Shown one piece after another: positions 43,804-53,502 of a DNA stretch of 53,502 bases. The notes below the pieces were generated by a model. The model had not been told where the DNA came from. It did not search any database and worked only from the letters and a program-made list of their open reading frames with translations. The position numbers and the translations under genes were made by a program. Source of the DNA: Ignavibacteriota bacterium (GTDB lineage: Bacteria > Bacteroidota > Ignavibacteria > Ignavibacteriales > Melioribacteraceae); the NCBI GenBank assembly GCA_016713565.1, contig JADJOX010000004.1, positions 1 through 53,502 on the forward strand, written 5' to 3'. The first letter of the stretch is position 1. The number at the start of each line of letters is the position of its first letter.

Positions 43804-45744
43804 ATGGAAACAAATCAAACATCTTTCAAACCTTATATTTCTGCTAAAGATTTTATTCCCGAATTTACACCTAAAGCGGTTATTCTTGGTGCAATTTTTG
43901 GAATTATTTTTGGAGCCGCAACAGTTTACCTTGGATTAAAAGTTGGACTTACTGTAAGCGCTTCAATACCTATAGCAGTTCTTTCAATTTCGGTTTTTAA
44001 GTATATTGGGAAATCAACAATCTTAGAAAATAATATTGTTCAAACAATTGGCTCGGCAGGCGAATCTGTAGCGGCTTGTGTTGTATTTACTTTACCTGCA
44101 CTTTTATTTTTACCCGGAGGACAGGAATATTTCAAATATTTTCAGATATTTGTTCTTGCATTGGCTGGGGGAATTCTAGGTGTTCTTTTTATGATTCCTT
44201 TGAGAAGATCGTTAATTGTTAAAGAACATGGGAATTTACCTTTTCCCGAAGGTACCGCGTGCGCAGATGTTCTTGTAGCAGGCGAAAAAGGAGGATCACT
44301 GGCGCAAAAAGTATTTTATGGGCTAGGTATCGCTTTTGCTTATAAATTTTTAATGTCGATTTTAGGTTTATGGAAAGATGTTCCAACGTATATATTTGAT
44401 AGAAAATCTTCACTTCCTAACGGAACCGTGACTGCCGAAATTACTCCTGAATTATTAGGTGTAGGTTATATAATTGGACCAAAGATTGCCGGAATAATGG
44501 TAGCCGGCGGTGTTTTATCTTGGTTGGTTTTAATTCCGCTCATTACTTTGTTAGGCGATAATTTAACTCAAGTTTTCCCTCCTGCTCAAAAACTAATATC
44601 AGAAATGAGTGCCAGAGAAATTTGGAATAGTTATATCAGATATATTGGCGCCGGTGCGGTAACTTTCGGGGGAATAATTACGTTAATCAGATCTTTCCCA
44701 ACTATAATAAGTGCGTTTAGCGATTCATTCAAAGATTTAAAAGAATCCAAAGAGAATAAAGCAAAGGAAGTATTAAGAACAGAAAAAGATATTCCTTTAG
44801 TTTTTGTCTTAATTGGCAGCGTAGTTTTAATAATTTTCATGGCTGTAATTCCAAATATTCCCACTAATCTTTTATCCGCAGTTATGATAGTAGTATTTGG
44901 TTTTTTCTTTGTAACTGTATCATCAAGGATTGTAGGTTTAATTGGTTCATCTTCAAACCCAATTTCGGGTATGACAATTGCAACACTAATGGCAACCGCT
45001 TTAATTTTTGTTGGAGTAGGCTGGACTGGAGATATTTATCAACCTATAGTTTTAATTGTCGGTTCTATTGTCTGTATTGCGTCAGCAAATGCAGGCGCAA
45101 CTTCACAAGATTTAAAGACCGGATATTTAGTAGGAGCAACTCCGATAAATCAGCAATTGGGTTTAATAATTGGAGTAACTGCTTCCTCATTTGCAATTGG
45201 CGGAACGGTTTTACTTTTAAATAATGCTTTAGGAATTGGAGCTATAACACCCGAACACCCAACTCCTTTGCCAGCGCCTCAAGCGACTTTAATGGCTACA
45301 GTTATTAAAGGTTTGTTAAGTCAAAATTTACCTTGGGGTTTAGTAATTGTTGGAATGGGAATTTCTGCGGTAATGGAATTGAGCGGAGTAAGATCTCTAC
45401 CTTTTGCTGTCGGCGCTTATTTACCGCTTTCAACTACATCACCTATTTTCATTGGAGGATTGGTTAAATTAATCTCAGATAAAATGAAAAAAAGCAACAA
45501 AGAAGAATCTGAAATTGGTCCGGGAGCATTATTTAGTTCAGGATTGATTGCCGGAGGAGCGTTAACCGGAATTTTAATCGCAATTTTAATTGGCTCAAAT
45601 TACAATGGCAAACCGTTGATAGAATATCTTAATACAGGTGTGGCGGAAGGAATTGGCGCTACTGGCGATTTAATATCAATTATTATTTTTGCTGCTTTAG
45701 CATTCGTTTTATTTAAATTTGCGTCAGAAAAAAACAACAATTAA
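43804..45744 (+). CDS. OPT-family oligopeptide transporter
   Basis: 646 residues with about 15 membrane spans, inner membrane. FTPKAVILGAIFGIIFGAAT, VYLGLKVGLTVSASIPIAVL and VQTIGSAGESVAA are OPT signature segments, and LPFPEGTACADVLVAGEKGG is the conserved loop. NAGATSQDLKTGYLVGATP is typical of the bacterial OPT branch. It imports small peptides, or metal-peptide chelates, with protons. AAAGGATGA lies before the ATG. It heads an operon with an MFS carrier, a PqqD-like protein and an aminopeptidase, which supports peptide uptake. Confidence 0.92.
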   Translation: METNQTSFKPYISAKDFIPEFTPKAVILGAIFGIIFGAATVYLGLKVGLTVSASIPIAVLSISVFKYIGKSTILENNIVQTIGSAGESVAACVVFTLPALLFLPGGQEYFKYFQIFVLALAGGILGVLFMIPLRRSLIVKEHGNLPFPEGTACADVLVAGEKGGSLAQKVFYGLGIAFAYKFLMSILGLWKDVPTYIFDRKSSLPNGTVTAEITPELLGVGYIIGPKIAGIMVAGGVLSWLVLIPLITLLGDNLTQVFPPAQKLISEMSAREIWNSYIRYIGAGAVTFGGIITLIRSFPTIISAFSDSFKDLKESKENKAKEVLRTEKDIPLVFVLIGSVVLIIFMAVIPNIPTNLLSAVMIVVFGFFFVTVSSRIVGLIGSSSNPISGMTIATLMATALIFVGVGWTGDIYQPIVLIVGSIVCIASANAGATSQDLKTGYLVGATPINQQLGLIIGVTASSFAIGGTVLLLNNALGIGAITPEHPTPLPAPQATLMATVIKGLLSQNLPWGLVIVGMGISAVMELSGVRSLPFAVGAYLPLSTTSPIFIGGLVKLISDKMKKSNKEESEIGPGALFSSGLIAGGALTGILIAILIGSNYNGKPLIEYLNTGVAEGIGATGDLISIIIFAALAFVLFKFASEKNNN

Positions 45745-45758
45745 CTTTTGGATAATAT

Positions 45759-47047
45759 ATGAATGCGATTTCTGAACAAATAAATTTGGGAAAACCAGAG
45801 CCGTCTCCGCTTTTCAGATGGATTGTTTTAGTATTGATCAGTTTAGCAATGTTTGGTAACTATTATGTTTACGATAGTATTGCGCCGATTGCAGATCTAT
45901 TGAAAAAGACTTAGGGTTCAGCGATGAAAATATTGGGCAGATGTATTCCATTTACAGTATTGCAGCTATTTTTATTCTAATTCTCGGTGGAATCTTTATT
46001 GATAAATACGGTACAAAAATTTCCGTTTTATTATTTGGTATTATATGCACTGTTGCTGCCGTTGTTCCAACATTGACATCGGATCTCTCGGTAATGCTGT
46101 TTGGAAGACTTCTTCTTGGAGTTGGAGCAGAGCCATTAATTGTAGCAATTACAACGGCATTAGCAAAATGGTTTAAGGGAAAAGAATTGAGTTTTGCCTT
46201 TGGCATAAACTTAACAATTGCGAGATTAGGCTCTGTTGCTGCGGATAATTCTCCGACTTGGGCTAGCGGTTTCTATATAAATTGGCACGACCCGCTTGTG
46301 CTTTCCGCAATAATTTCATTGTCATGTGCTATTGGCGGTATCGCATATTGGCTTTTGGAAACATGGGCAGAAAAAAATTACTCAATGGGTCAAGCCGGCG
46401 CAACTGATAAATTTGTGCTTTCCGACCTTTTCAAATTCAGTAAATCTTTTTGGTATATTGTCGCGCTTTGTATTACTTTTTACTCGGCTATATTTCCCTT
46501 CAGAAGTTTTGCCATTAAATTTTTTATGGAATTCCATGGAGCAAGTAGGGAATTTGCCGGTTTCTTAAACAGCTTGCTCCCAATTTCCGCAATGATCGCG
46601 ACACCACTTTTCGGTTTATTTGTTGATAAAGTTGGCAAACGTGCGTTTTTTATGATGGTTGGGTCAATTCTTCTGCTTCCGGTTTATTTAATGTTTATTT
46701 ATTCCGGAATTTCTCTTTACGTACCAATAACGATGATGGGAATAGCATTTTCATTAATCCCCGCAATTATGTGGCCATCGGTTGCTTACATTGTTGATCA
46801 AAAAAGATTAGGAACCGCATATTCAGTAATGACATTAATTCAGCAAATAGGATTAGCCGGATTTAATTGGTTAATTGGAGCAGCTAATGATTACGGCGGC
46901 GCGAGCGTTCAAAATCCGGTTGGATATAAATACGGAATGTGGATATTTTCAATCTTAGGATTTTTCGGATTACTTTTTTCGTATCTATTAAGAAAATCAG
47001 AAACAGGTCCAAATGGTCATGGTTTGGAAAATCCGACAGTTCATTGA
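45759..47047 (+). CDS. MFS transporter, one frame break
   Basis: About 429 residues, 12 membrane spans. The N-terminus starts MNAISEQINLGKPEPSPLFR, followed by WIVLVLISLAMFGNYYVYDS. It breaks near 45905, where a one-base loss separates IADLLKK from DLGFSDENIGQMYSIYSIAA. The signature loop between TM2 and TM3 is DKYGTKISVLL, and the central symmetry segment is FVDKVGKRAFFM. No substrate-specific motif seen. Position between a peptide importer and an aminopeptidase suggests amino-acid or peptide export or uptake. It starts 14 bases after the OPT gene. Confidence 0.87.
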
Positions 47048-47050
47048 TTT

Positions 47051-47380
47051 ATGATTGAATTAAATTCATTATACCCAATTCGCGATTGTGATTTCGAAGA
47101 AATTGATAGTTTGGTGGTCGTATTCTATCTGAATAAAAAGCCAAGTTTCATTGAAAAAATATTCTTTAAAAAGCAGTTGAATAAACCTTATAAAATTGAT
47201 CTTGATGAAATTGGAAGTTTTATTTGGCATTTGTGTGACGGTAAAATAAATGTTGAGGAAATAATTAAGACTGCTCAATCACATTTTAACGAAAAAATTG
47301 AACCGGCAGAACAAAGAGTTCATCTTTTTGTTAACCAAATGAATAAAAATCATTTAATAAGACTTTACGAAAAGAAATAA
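47051..47380 (+). CDS. PqqD-like (RRE-fold) protein
   Basis: 109 residues. The C-terminal 65 residues (LDEIGSFIWHLCDGKINVEE, then IIKTAQSHFNEKIEPAEQ and NHLIRLYEKK) match the PqqD family, a winged-helix fold that delivers peptide substrates to radical-SAM and related enzymes. The N-terminal 45 residues are an unusual positively charged extension (KPSFIEKIFFKKQLNKPY). There is no radical-SAM gene or precursor peptide nearby. It starts 3 bases after the MFS gene and ends 12 bases before the aminopeptidase. Confidence 0.8.
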   Translation: MIELNSLYPIRDCDFEEIDSLVVVFYLNKKPSFIEKIFFKKQLNKPYKIDLDEIGSFIWHLCDGKINVEEIIKTAQSHFNEKIEPAEQRVHLFVNQMNKNHLIRLYEKK

Positions 47381-47392
47381 AATAGAGTAACA

Positions 47393-48322
47393 ATGAAATT
47401 AACAAATCTTGATAGAGCATCTGTAATTGCAATTAAAGATTGTATGGGAACTAAAAAAAATGAGAAAGTTCTGATAATTTCAGATGAAAATAAAAGAGAG
47501 ATTGGAATATCATTATTTGAGAATTCTAAAAGATTGGGCTACAAATCTTTCTATTTGGAAATGCAACCGCTCGAGTATAACGGACAAGAACCGCCTAAGT
47601 TCATTGCCGAAGCGATGAAGTTGGTGGATGTAATTTTATGCCCGACTACAAAATCATTGACTCATACAAACGCAAGAAGGGAAGCTTCCGCATTAGGAAA
47701 AAGAATTGCTACTTTTCCTGGAATTACTAAGGAAGTAATGATCAGAGGGCTTAGCGCAGATTATAAAGAAATTGCAAACCTTTCAATAAAACTCGCAAAA
47801 ATGATGGATAAAACCAATAATGTCAAAATTACAACCTCATTGGGAACAGATATTACAATGAACATTGAAGGGCGAAAAGCAATTGCAAGCAAAGGTTTAT
47901 TTCATAAAAAAGGTGAAAGCGGAAATTTACCTACGGGCGAGGCATTCGCTGCTCCCGTTGAAGGTACGACAAATGGAGTATTTGTTTCTGACGGATCATT
48001 TGCAGGTGTGGGCAAACTAAAAACTCCAATAAAAATTGTTGTAGAAAATGGTTATGCGTCAGAAATTTCCGGCGGCGAGGAAGCTCAGCAACTGATTAAT
48101 ATGTTATCGAAATTTGGTAAAAATGGAAGGAACATAGCCGAAATCGGAATCGGAACCAATGACAAAGCTAAGATTAGCGGAATATTATTGGAAGATGAAA
48201 AAGTTCTCGGAACGGTCCATATAGCCTTAGGAAATAATTTAAGTATGGGTGGAAAAATTGACGTTCCTATACATGTTGACGGAGTAATTTTAAACCTACC
48301 GTTTACTTTGATAATAAAATAA
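47393..48322 (+). CDS. M29-like aminopeptidase (leucyl aminopeptidase/AmpT-like)
   Basis: 309 residues, cytoplasmic. It fits the short COG2309-type branch of M29 metallo-aminopeptidases. AEIGIGTNDKAKISG and LLEDEKVLGTVHIALGNN supply conserved Glu and His, and DVPIHVDGVILNLPF the C-terminal His-x-Asp pair, which match the metal and catalytic residues of the family. PTTKSLTHTNARREASALGK is a conserved N-domain segment. It would hydrolyse peptides imported by the OPT carrier upstream (inferred from operon order). Confidence 0.83.
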   Translation: MKLTNLDRASVIAIKDCMGTKKNEKVLIISDENKREIGISLFENSKRLGYKSFYLEMQPLEYNGQEPPKFIAEAMKLVDVILCPTTKSLTHTNARREASALGKRIATFPGITKEVMIRGLSADYKEIANLSIKLAKMMDKTNNVKITTSLGTDITMNIEGRKAIASKGLFHKKGESGNLPTGEAFAAPVEGTTNGVFVSDGSFAGVGKLKTPIKIVVENGYASEISGGEEAQQLINMLSKFGKNGRNIAEIGIGTNDKAKISGILLEDEKVLGTVHIALGNNLSMGGKIDVPIHVDGVILNLPFTLIIK

Positions 48323-48392
48323 TTATGAAAAACGGTAAATTATTAATTAGTTGGTAACTTTAATTAAAGTATCTAAATTATTATAGTATAAT

Positions 48393-48799
48393 ATGTTATA
48401 CAATCGATCTAAATTCGAATATCTTGCAAACCAATGGATTTCTTTGTGGAATTCACCCTTGACTTAAACTTATTTGATGAATTGCATTCAGATGATTTTA
48501 TAGATCTTTCATCTTCCGGAAGACCCAGCGATAAAAACGGTTTTAAAGAAGGCATTCTAAAACTATTAAACGCATTCCCCGATTTACAAACCAATGTTGA
48601 CGATATTTTAATTGATTTTGAAAAATCTCAAATTGCCGTTCGATGGCATTCAATTGGAATAAATAAACAGAAATATTTGGGTATTGGTCCAACTGAAAAG
48701 CTTACTAAAATAACCGGTATCGAGATTATTGAAATAAAAGAAGTTAAAATTATTAAACGGTGGGGCGAATGGGATATTTCAGACCACTTAAATAAATGA
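48393..48799 (+). CDS. SnoaL-like protein, one frame break
   Basis: About 135 residues after reading across a break near 48460: MLYNRSKFEYLANQWISLWN, then LNLFDELHSDDFIDLSSSGR. Central FKEGILKLLNAFPDLQTNVD and the C-terminal IIEIKEVKIIKRWGEWDISD fit the NTF2-like SnoaL/ester-cyclase fold. The fold is shared by enzymes and binding proteins, and no catalytic residue can be assigned. It is a small cytoplasmic protein of unknown role between the peptide operon and the helicase. Confidence 0.7.
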
Positions 48800-48923
48800 T
48801 TTTATCCATAAAATTAACGCAAATCTCATCTCATATCTTATAATTATTATCAAAACAATTCTAATTTTTGAAATTGGCATTTTAAAATTAGTAAATTTGC
48901 CATCTTGAAAAATCGAGGTAAAA

Positions 48924-51100
48924 GTGAAAATACTTAATGAATTGAACGAAAAACAAAGAGAAGCAGTCGAATTCAATAGTGCTCCCAACATGATTGTGGC
49001 AGGCGCCGGTTCGGGAAAAACAAGAGTATTGACGTATAAAATTGCATATCTATTAGAAAACGGTTATGAAGCATCTTCAATTCTTGCGTTAACATTTACC
49101 AATAAAGCTGCAAAGGAAATGAAAGAAAGAATTGCAAAACTTATTGGTCCAAAAGCTAATGAATTATGGATGGGAACTTTCCATTCAATTTTTGCAAGAG
49201 TATTAAGAGTTGAAGCAAATAAAATAGGTTATGAACCTAACTTTTCAATTTATGATAAAGAAGACTCAACATCTTTAGTAAGTAACTGTCTTCAAGCTTT
49301 AAAATATTAATCTGGATAATTTAACGGCAAATTCAGTCCAGCATAAAATAAGTTTTTTAAAAAATCAAATGCGCTAAGCAGATGAATATTTAAAACATAT
49401 TGCTAATAATTTGATTGAAAAAAAGGTTGCTGAAGTTTACGTTGAATACAATAAAAGACTAAAACTAAATAATTCAATGGATTTTGATGATTTACTTCTT
49501 AAACCAATTGACTTGTTCAATGAAAACCAAAGAATATTAACAAAATATAAAAGTCAATTCAAGTATGTTCTTGTTGATGAATATCAAGATACCAATAAAG
49601 CCCAATACGAATTGCTGAAACTTATTACTTCACCCAAAATTAAGATTTGTGTGGTTGGAGATGATGCCCAAAGCATATATGGTTGGCGAGGCGCCGATAT
49701 CAATAACATGCTGAATTTTGAAAAGGATTTTGCAAAAGCAAAAACTTTTAGATTAGAGCAAAATTACAGATCGACTGGAAAAATCTTAAAAGCAGCCGAT
49801 TCAATTATCAAAAATAATCAGAATCAAATTAAAAAACTCTTTGGACAGAAAACAAAGAAGGCGAAGATATTTCTATAATTAGAAGTACAGATGAAAAAGA
49901 CGAAGCATATTTAATCGCAAAACAAATTAAAAAGGAAGTTACGAGTCGGAAAATTCCATTAAATGATATCGCGATTCTTTATAGAATTAATTCTCAATCA
50001 AGAGCTTTGGAAGAAGCTTTAAAAAGAGAAAAAGTTCCATATAAAATAATTGGCGGCGTAGAATTTTATAGAAGGAAAGAAGTAAAGGACGTTATTGGAT
50101 ATTTAAGAATTTTGGCAAACCAGGAAGATGAAGAAAGTTTGCTTAGAATTATGAATTTCCCCCAAAGAGGAATAGGAAATACATCAATAAGCAAAATGAT
50201 CGATTTTGCCAGAAAATTGAATATTTCACTTTTTACTACAATGTCCAGAGTATTTGAAGTTATTGAAGTAAAAGAGAGAATTCAGAAAAATGTTAAACAG
50301 TTCAAATTGCTTTTAGATAAATACATCAAACTCAAAAACGAACTTTCACTTTTGGAGTTAACATCCGCGTTGATTGATGATCTTGGAATTCTGAAAGTTT
50401 ATAAGGAAGAAAATACTCAAGAATCGATGCAGAGATATGAAAATATTCAGGAGTTATTGAGCGGAATTGCCGAGTTTGTTAAGGGAAAACCAGATGCAAC
50501 TATTGACGACTTTTTAGCTGAAGTTTCACTAATTGCCGGAATTGATCAGTATTCTGAAGAAAACAATTCAGTTACATTAATGACGATTCATAGTGCAAAA
50601 GGTTTGGAATTTCCGGTTGTTTTCATAACCGGATGCGAAGAAGATATTTTCCCGTTAAATCCAAAATTCGACAACGATTCTAAAATTGAAGAAGAAAGAA
50701 GACTTTTTATGTTGCATTGACAAGAGCACAATTAAAAGTATTCATTTCGTACGCAAGATCAAGATATAGATTTGGCGAAGTTGCATATCAAAGTAAGTCG
50801 CGGTTTTTGGATGAGCTTGATCCCGATACTGTTGATGACGATAATAAAGGTAGTTTAAGAAAAGGCGGAAGAAGAAGAAAGGCGTTTTATGATGAAATGT
50901 ATCAGGAAGATTATGACGATTTTAACCAGGAAAGAAGGGCATTTAGAGTTGGCAGCAGAATATCCCATGAATTATTCGGAAATGGAAAAGTATTGAAAAT
51001 TACCGGTGCTGGAGATATGACTAAAGTAACTATCGCTTTTGAAGAAAAAGGAACCAAAACTCTTTTATTAAAATTTGCGAATATACATTTGGCTTCCTAA
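48924..51100 (+). CDS. pcrA: UvrD/PcrA-type DNA helicase, frame-broken
   Basis: SF1A helicase of about 725 residues when reconstructed. In order: Walker A VAGAGSGKTRVL, TFTNKAAKEMKERI, FRLEQNYRSTGKIL, Walker B LVDEYQDTN, GDDAQSIYGWRGAD, LMTIHSAKGLEFPVVFITGC and the motif VI region EEERRLF with ALTRAQLKVFISYARSR. The C-terminal tail (RAFRVGSRISHELFGNGKVL) is UvrD-like. Frame changes or stops lie near 49300, 49375 (TAA), 49865 and 50715. GAGGT precedes the GTG start. It unwinds DNA in repair and replication. UvrD and PcrA cannot be separated by eye. Confidence 0.88.
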
Positions 51101-51115
51101 ACTTATTATAAAAAT

Positions 51116-51154
51116 AAAAAGCCCAATTTCTAAATGAGATTGGGCTTTTTTGTT
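51116..51154. terminator. Bidirectional terminator between helicase and PFK genes
   Basis: AAAAAGCCCAATTTC pairs with GAGATTGGGCTTTTTT over a 5-base loop (stem about 13 with a G-T). It is A-rich before and T-rich after, so it serves both the plus helicase and the converging minus gene. Confidence 0.85.
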
Positions 51155-51174
51155 TTAAACATAAAGCTAAAATC

Positions 51175-52375
51175 CTAATCACTAGCCATAATAAATAATG
51201 GTTTTGATTCAAAGCTCTTATAATGAGGTCTTAATCGTTCAACATTATAATATTTATCAACGTCAACTACCTTTTGAAACTCGTTACAATTTCAATCGGA
51301 GCATTGTCGTATCTTCCGTTTTTAAGAGTTACCAATCTTCCTGATGTTCCTTCGAGCACTAAATCCAAAGCTAAGTTTCCGTATGCCATAGGTACATTGA
51401 ATCAATCGCGTCAGGTCGCCGCTTCTAACCATATAACCTAAACGTTGATTGATTACATTCACTCTATGTCCTTTATTGTATTTAACAGAAAGGTCTTTCA
51501 TCTTTTAGAAACCATGTCACCAATTCCGCCCAATTTCTTATGTCCGAACATATCTGTTTCCCTGATCTTCAAATGTCATATCAGCACTTTCTTGCATCAT
51601 TGCACCTTCAGAAACCAAACATACTGAATATTTGCTCGGATTATTCATGCGGTCGTACACCATTAATTCTGTTAATCTTTCTACATCGAACTTGTGTTCA
51701 GGAATAACGCAGCGGTCTGCTGCTCCGGCCATAGTTGGCAGCAATGCTGAGAATCCAGCGTATCTTCCAAAAACTTCGATTATTAAAAATCTTTCGTGAG
51801 AACCGGCACTTGTTCTGAGCGCGTGCGTCAATTCAATTGTTCTTGTTACGCATGTGCTGAATCCAATGCAATAATCTGTTCCCGGAACATCATTATCCAT
51901 TGTTTTTGAATTGCAATAACTTTCATGCCTTGGTCATGAAGATGTTTCCCATAACTTAATGTATCATCACCGCCAATCGGAATTAAATAATCTAATCCCA
52001 TAAAGTCGATATTTTGCATTACTTCAGGAGTCAAATCATTAATTTCATTGGTGTAGCTGTCTTTTAAGTGTTCGGGAACATTCGGTTTTGGAACGTGACT
52101 AGCTCGTGTTCTGGACGAATGCAAGAATGTACCGCCGGTTCTTCCAGCTTTATTTACTATCTTTTCTGAAAGTTCAATGAAATTTTCACTATTGTCATAT
52201 TGCTTATCTCTAACAATATCAATCCATTCCACCCCAACCACGGCGAATTCCAACAACACGGTATCCTTCACGTATTGCGCGAATTGTTACTGCACGGATT
52301 GCCGGATTTAATCCCGGAACATCTCCGCCTCCAGTAAGAATTCCAATTGTTCTGGATTTTGTTAATATTACTCAT
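51175..52375 (-). CDS. pfp: PPi-type 6-phosphofructokinase, frame-broken
   Basis: About 400 residues rebuilt across several breaks. N-terminus TIGILTGGGDVPGLNPAIRA, then YRVVGIRRGWGG. The substrate loop reads LIPIGGDDTLSYGKHL and, across a one-base loss near 51905, IPKTMDNDVPGTDYCIGFST. FGRYAGFSALLPTMAGAADR and CVIPEHKFDVERL follow. In this family GGDD and PKTxDND (Asp and Lys instead of GGDG and PGTxDND) mark pyrophosphate-dependent enzymes. It therefore probably phosphorylates fructose-6-phosphate reversibly with PPi. GGAG precedes the ATG at 52375. The stop is 51175-51177. Confidence 0.83.
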
Positions 52376-52628
52376 TCTTTCTCCATTTGGAATTTAATTG
52401 GTTTGTTTGCAACGTTAAATCTTAATTTTTCCGACCGTAAATATAACTTATAATTATTTTTTGCGAAATATAAAATAACCCAATATTCTCTTTTTAGTTA
52501 TTGTGTATAATTATTCATATATAAATCAAAATTCTTATATATAGTTTGCATTTAAAAGGGTATTTGTATCTAAATTAAATTAAATTTAAATATAAAAAAA
52601 TAAAAATTACACTCCCAAGAGCTGAACT

Positions 52629-53502
52629 ATGTCGAATATGTCGTGGAAATCATTTTTTCTACCTATACAAAAATTATCATCAAAACAGTTATTATCCGAA
52701 CTTACTTCAGGAGTAATAGTTGGGATTGTGGCATTGCCTCTTGCAATTGCTTTTGGTATTGCTTCTGGTGTAACTCCTGAAAAGGCTTGATTACCGCCAT
52801 AATTGGAGGATTTATTGTTTCCTATTTTGGCGGAAGCAAAGTTCAAATTGGAGGTCCGACCGGAGCATTTGTTATAATTGTTTATGGTATTGTTCAGCAA
52901 TTTGGCGTTAATGGATTGATTATCGCGACTTTAATGGCGGGCATTATTTTAATTGTTATGGGTGTCGCAAGATTTGGGGCTATGATCAAATTTATTCCTT
53001 ATCCAGTTGCGGTAGGATTTACAACCGGAATTTGCTGTTGTAATATTTTCAAGCCAAATTAAAGATTTTTTTTGGTCTGAAAATTGAAAATGTACCCGCT
53101 TGATTTTTTGGAAAATGGACAGTTTTTGTACATAATTTTTTCTACTTTAAATCTTCAAACCCCCATACATTTCTGTTTTGTCTTTAATAATTATAATTTT
53201 TTGGCCGAAAGTTTTCAGAAAATCCCATTTCTTTACTTGCAATATTTGTAAGTGTTCTATTGGTCAAGTTTTCAATCTTAATGTTGAAACTATTGAATCA
53301 AAATTCAGAGAAATCCTTCGATAATTCACAGTCAATTTTTCCAGAATTCAGTTTTTAAAGATTAGGAAATGATAATGCCAGCCACAACAATTGCAATTTT
53401 AGCCGCAATTGAGCACTTCTCCGCTGTGGTTGCCGATGGTATGATCGGATCAAGACATAATTCAAATAAAGAACTTATTGCACAAGAATAGCAAATGTTT
53501 TT
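52629..53502 (+). CDS. SulP-family anion permease, partial and frame-broken
   Basis: Runs off the window end. The N-terminus LLSELTSGVIVGIVALPLAI, AFGIASGVTPEK, then VQIGGPTGAFVIIVYGIVQQ and MIKFIPYPVAVGFTTGI are SulP core segments. The last bases encode AVVADGMIGSRHNSNKELIA, the conserved TM8-9 region. At least four breaks occur (near 52788, 53030, 53080-53340, 53425). SulP proteins carry sulfate, bicarbonate or chloride across the inner membrane; specificity is not readable here. No STAS domain lies inside the window. Confidence 0.82.

Noticed and set aside
48924..52375. Programmed frameshifting in the helicase and PFK genes
   Set aside because: There are several breaks per gene, one is a plain in-frame TAA, and they sit in a region where neighbouring genes are also broken; sequence error is simpler.

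Overview
The window is a strongly AT-rich bacterial chromosome segment. Several proteins point to the Bacteroidota/Chlorobiota/Ignavibacteriota group, most likely Ignavibacteriales: two secreted proteins end in the 'YPNPFNP ... SSGVYFYR/YYK ... FLK/LLK' type IX secretion (T9SS) sorting domain, a PorV/PorQ-family outer-membrane protein lies beside them, and there are TonB-dependent receptors with an N-terminal carboxypeptidase-regulatory-like domain. The taxonomic placement is inference from these families.

Layout. (1) 1-5949, all minus: a surface-polysaccharide operon. It reads wlbA, two wlbB-like acetyltransferases, wbjB, a cupin sugar epimerase, wbjC and wbjD, so it should make 2,3-diamino-uronic acid-type and N-acetyl-L-fucosamine-type nucleotide sugars. 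Six of the seven genes carry frame breaks. (2) 6.2-9.4 kb: a TonB receptor and small proteins. (3) 9.6-13.8 kb: an unrecognised block with an anti-sigma-like and a sigma-like gene on the minus strand, divergent from a Lon(S16)-like / transmembrane / LamG protein. (4) 14.1-17.5 kb: a translationally coupled PAS histidine kinase, Rcp1-type response regulator and receiver-kinase hybrid. (5) 17.7-39.8 kb: a glycan-utilisation region. It holds a ROK regulator, divergent from a phytase-like lipoprotein, two lipoproteins, a TonB receptor, a secreted protein, a PorV-like protein and a multi-CBM T9SS protein. A hairpin terminator follows, then a GH109-like glycosidase and a second terminator, then two DUF3472 proteins, a sugar nucleotidyltransferase, a NahK-like kinase, a sodium/solute symporter and tiny proteins. 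(6) 39.8-43.7 kb: a patchwork of a PAS protein with a degenerate kinase core, a Cys-rich protein, a small lipoprotein, a DUF3147 protein, a ParB-like gene remnant and tRNA-Met. (7) 43.8-48.3 kb: a peptide-use operon (OPT transporter, MFS transporter, PqqD-like protein, M29-like aminopeptidase). (8) 48.4-53.5 kb: a SnoaL-like protein, a UvrD/PcrA helicase, a PPi-type phosphofructokinase and a SulP permease cut by the window end.

How the genes fit together: the central module reads as capture of a GalNAc-containing glycan at the cell surface, release of N-acetylhexosamine by GH109, Na+-coupled uptake, 1-phosphorylation by NahK and activation to a nucleotide sugar. That product could feed amino-sugar polymers such as those made by the cluster at 1-6 kb.

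Data quality: frame breaks cluster in 1-6 kb and 42.9-53.5 kb and hit housekeeping genes (uvrD, PFK), while 14-39 kb is almost clean. This looks more like sequence or assembly error toward the ends than true gene decay. Where I give one coordinate pair for a broken gene, I rebuilt the product by reading across the breaks.
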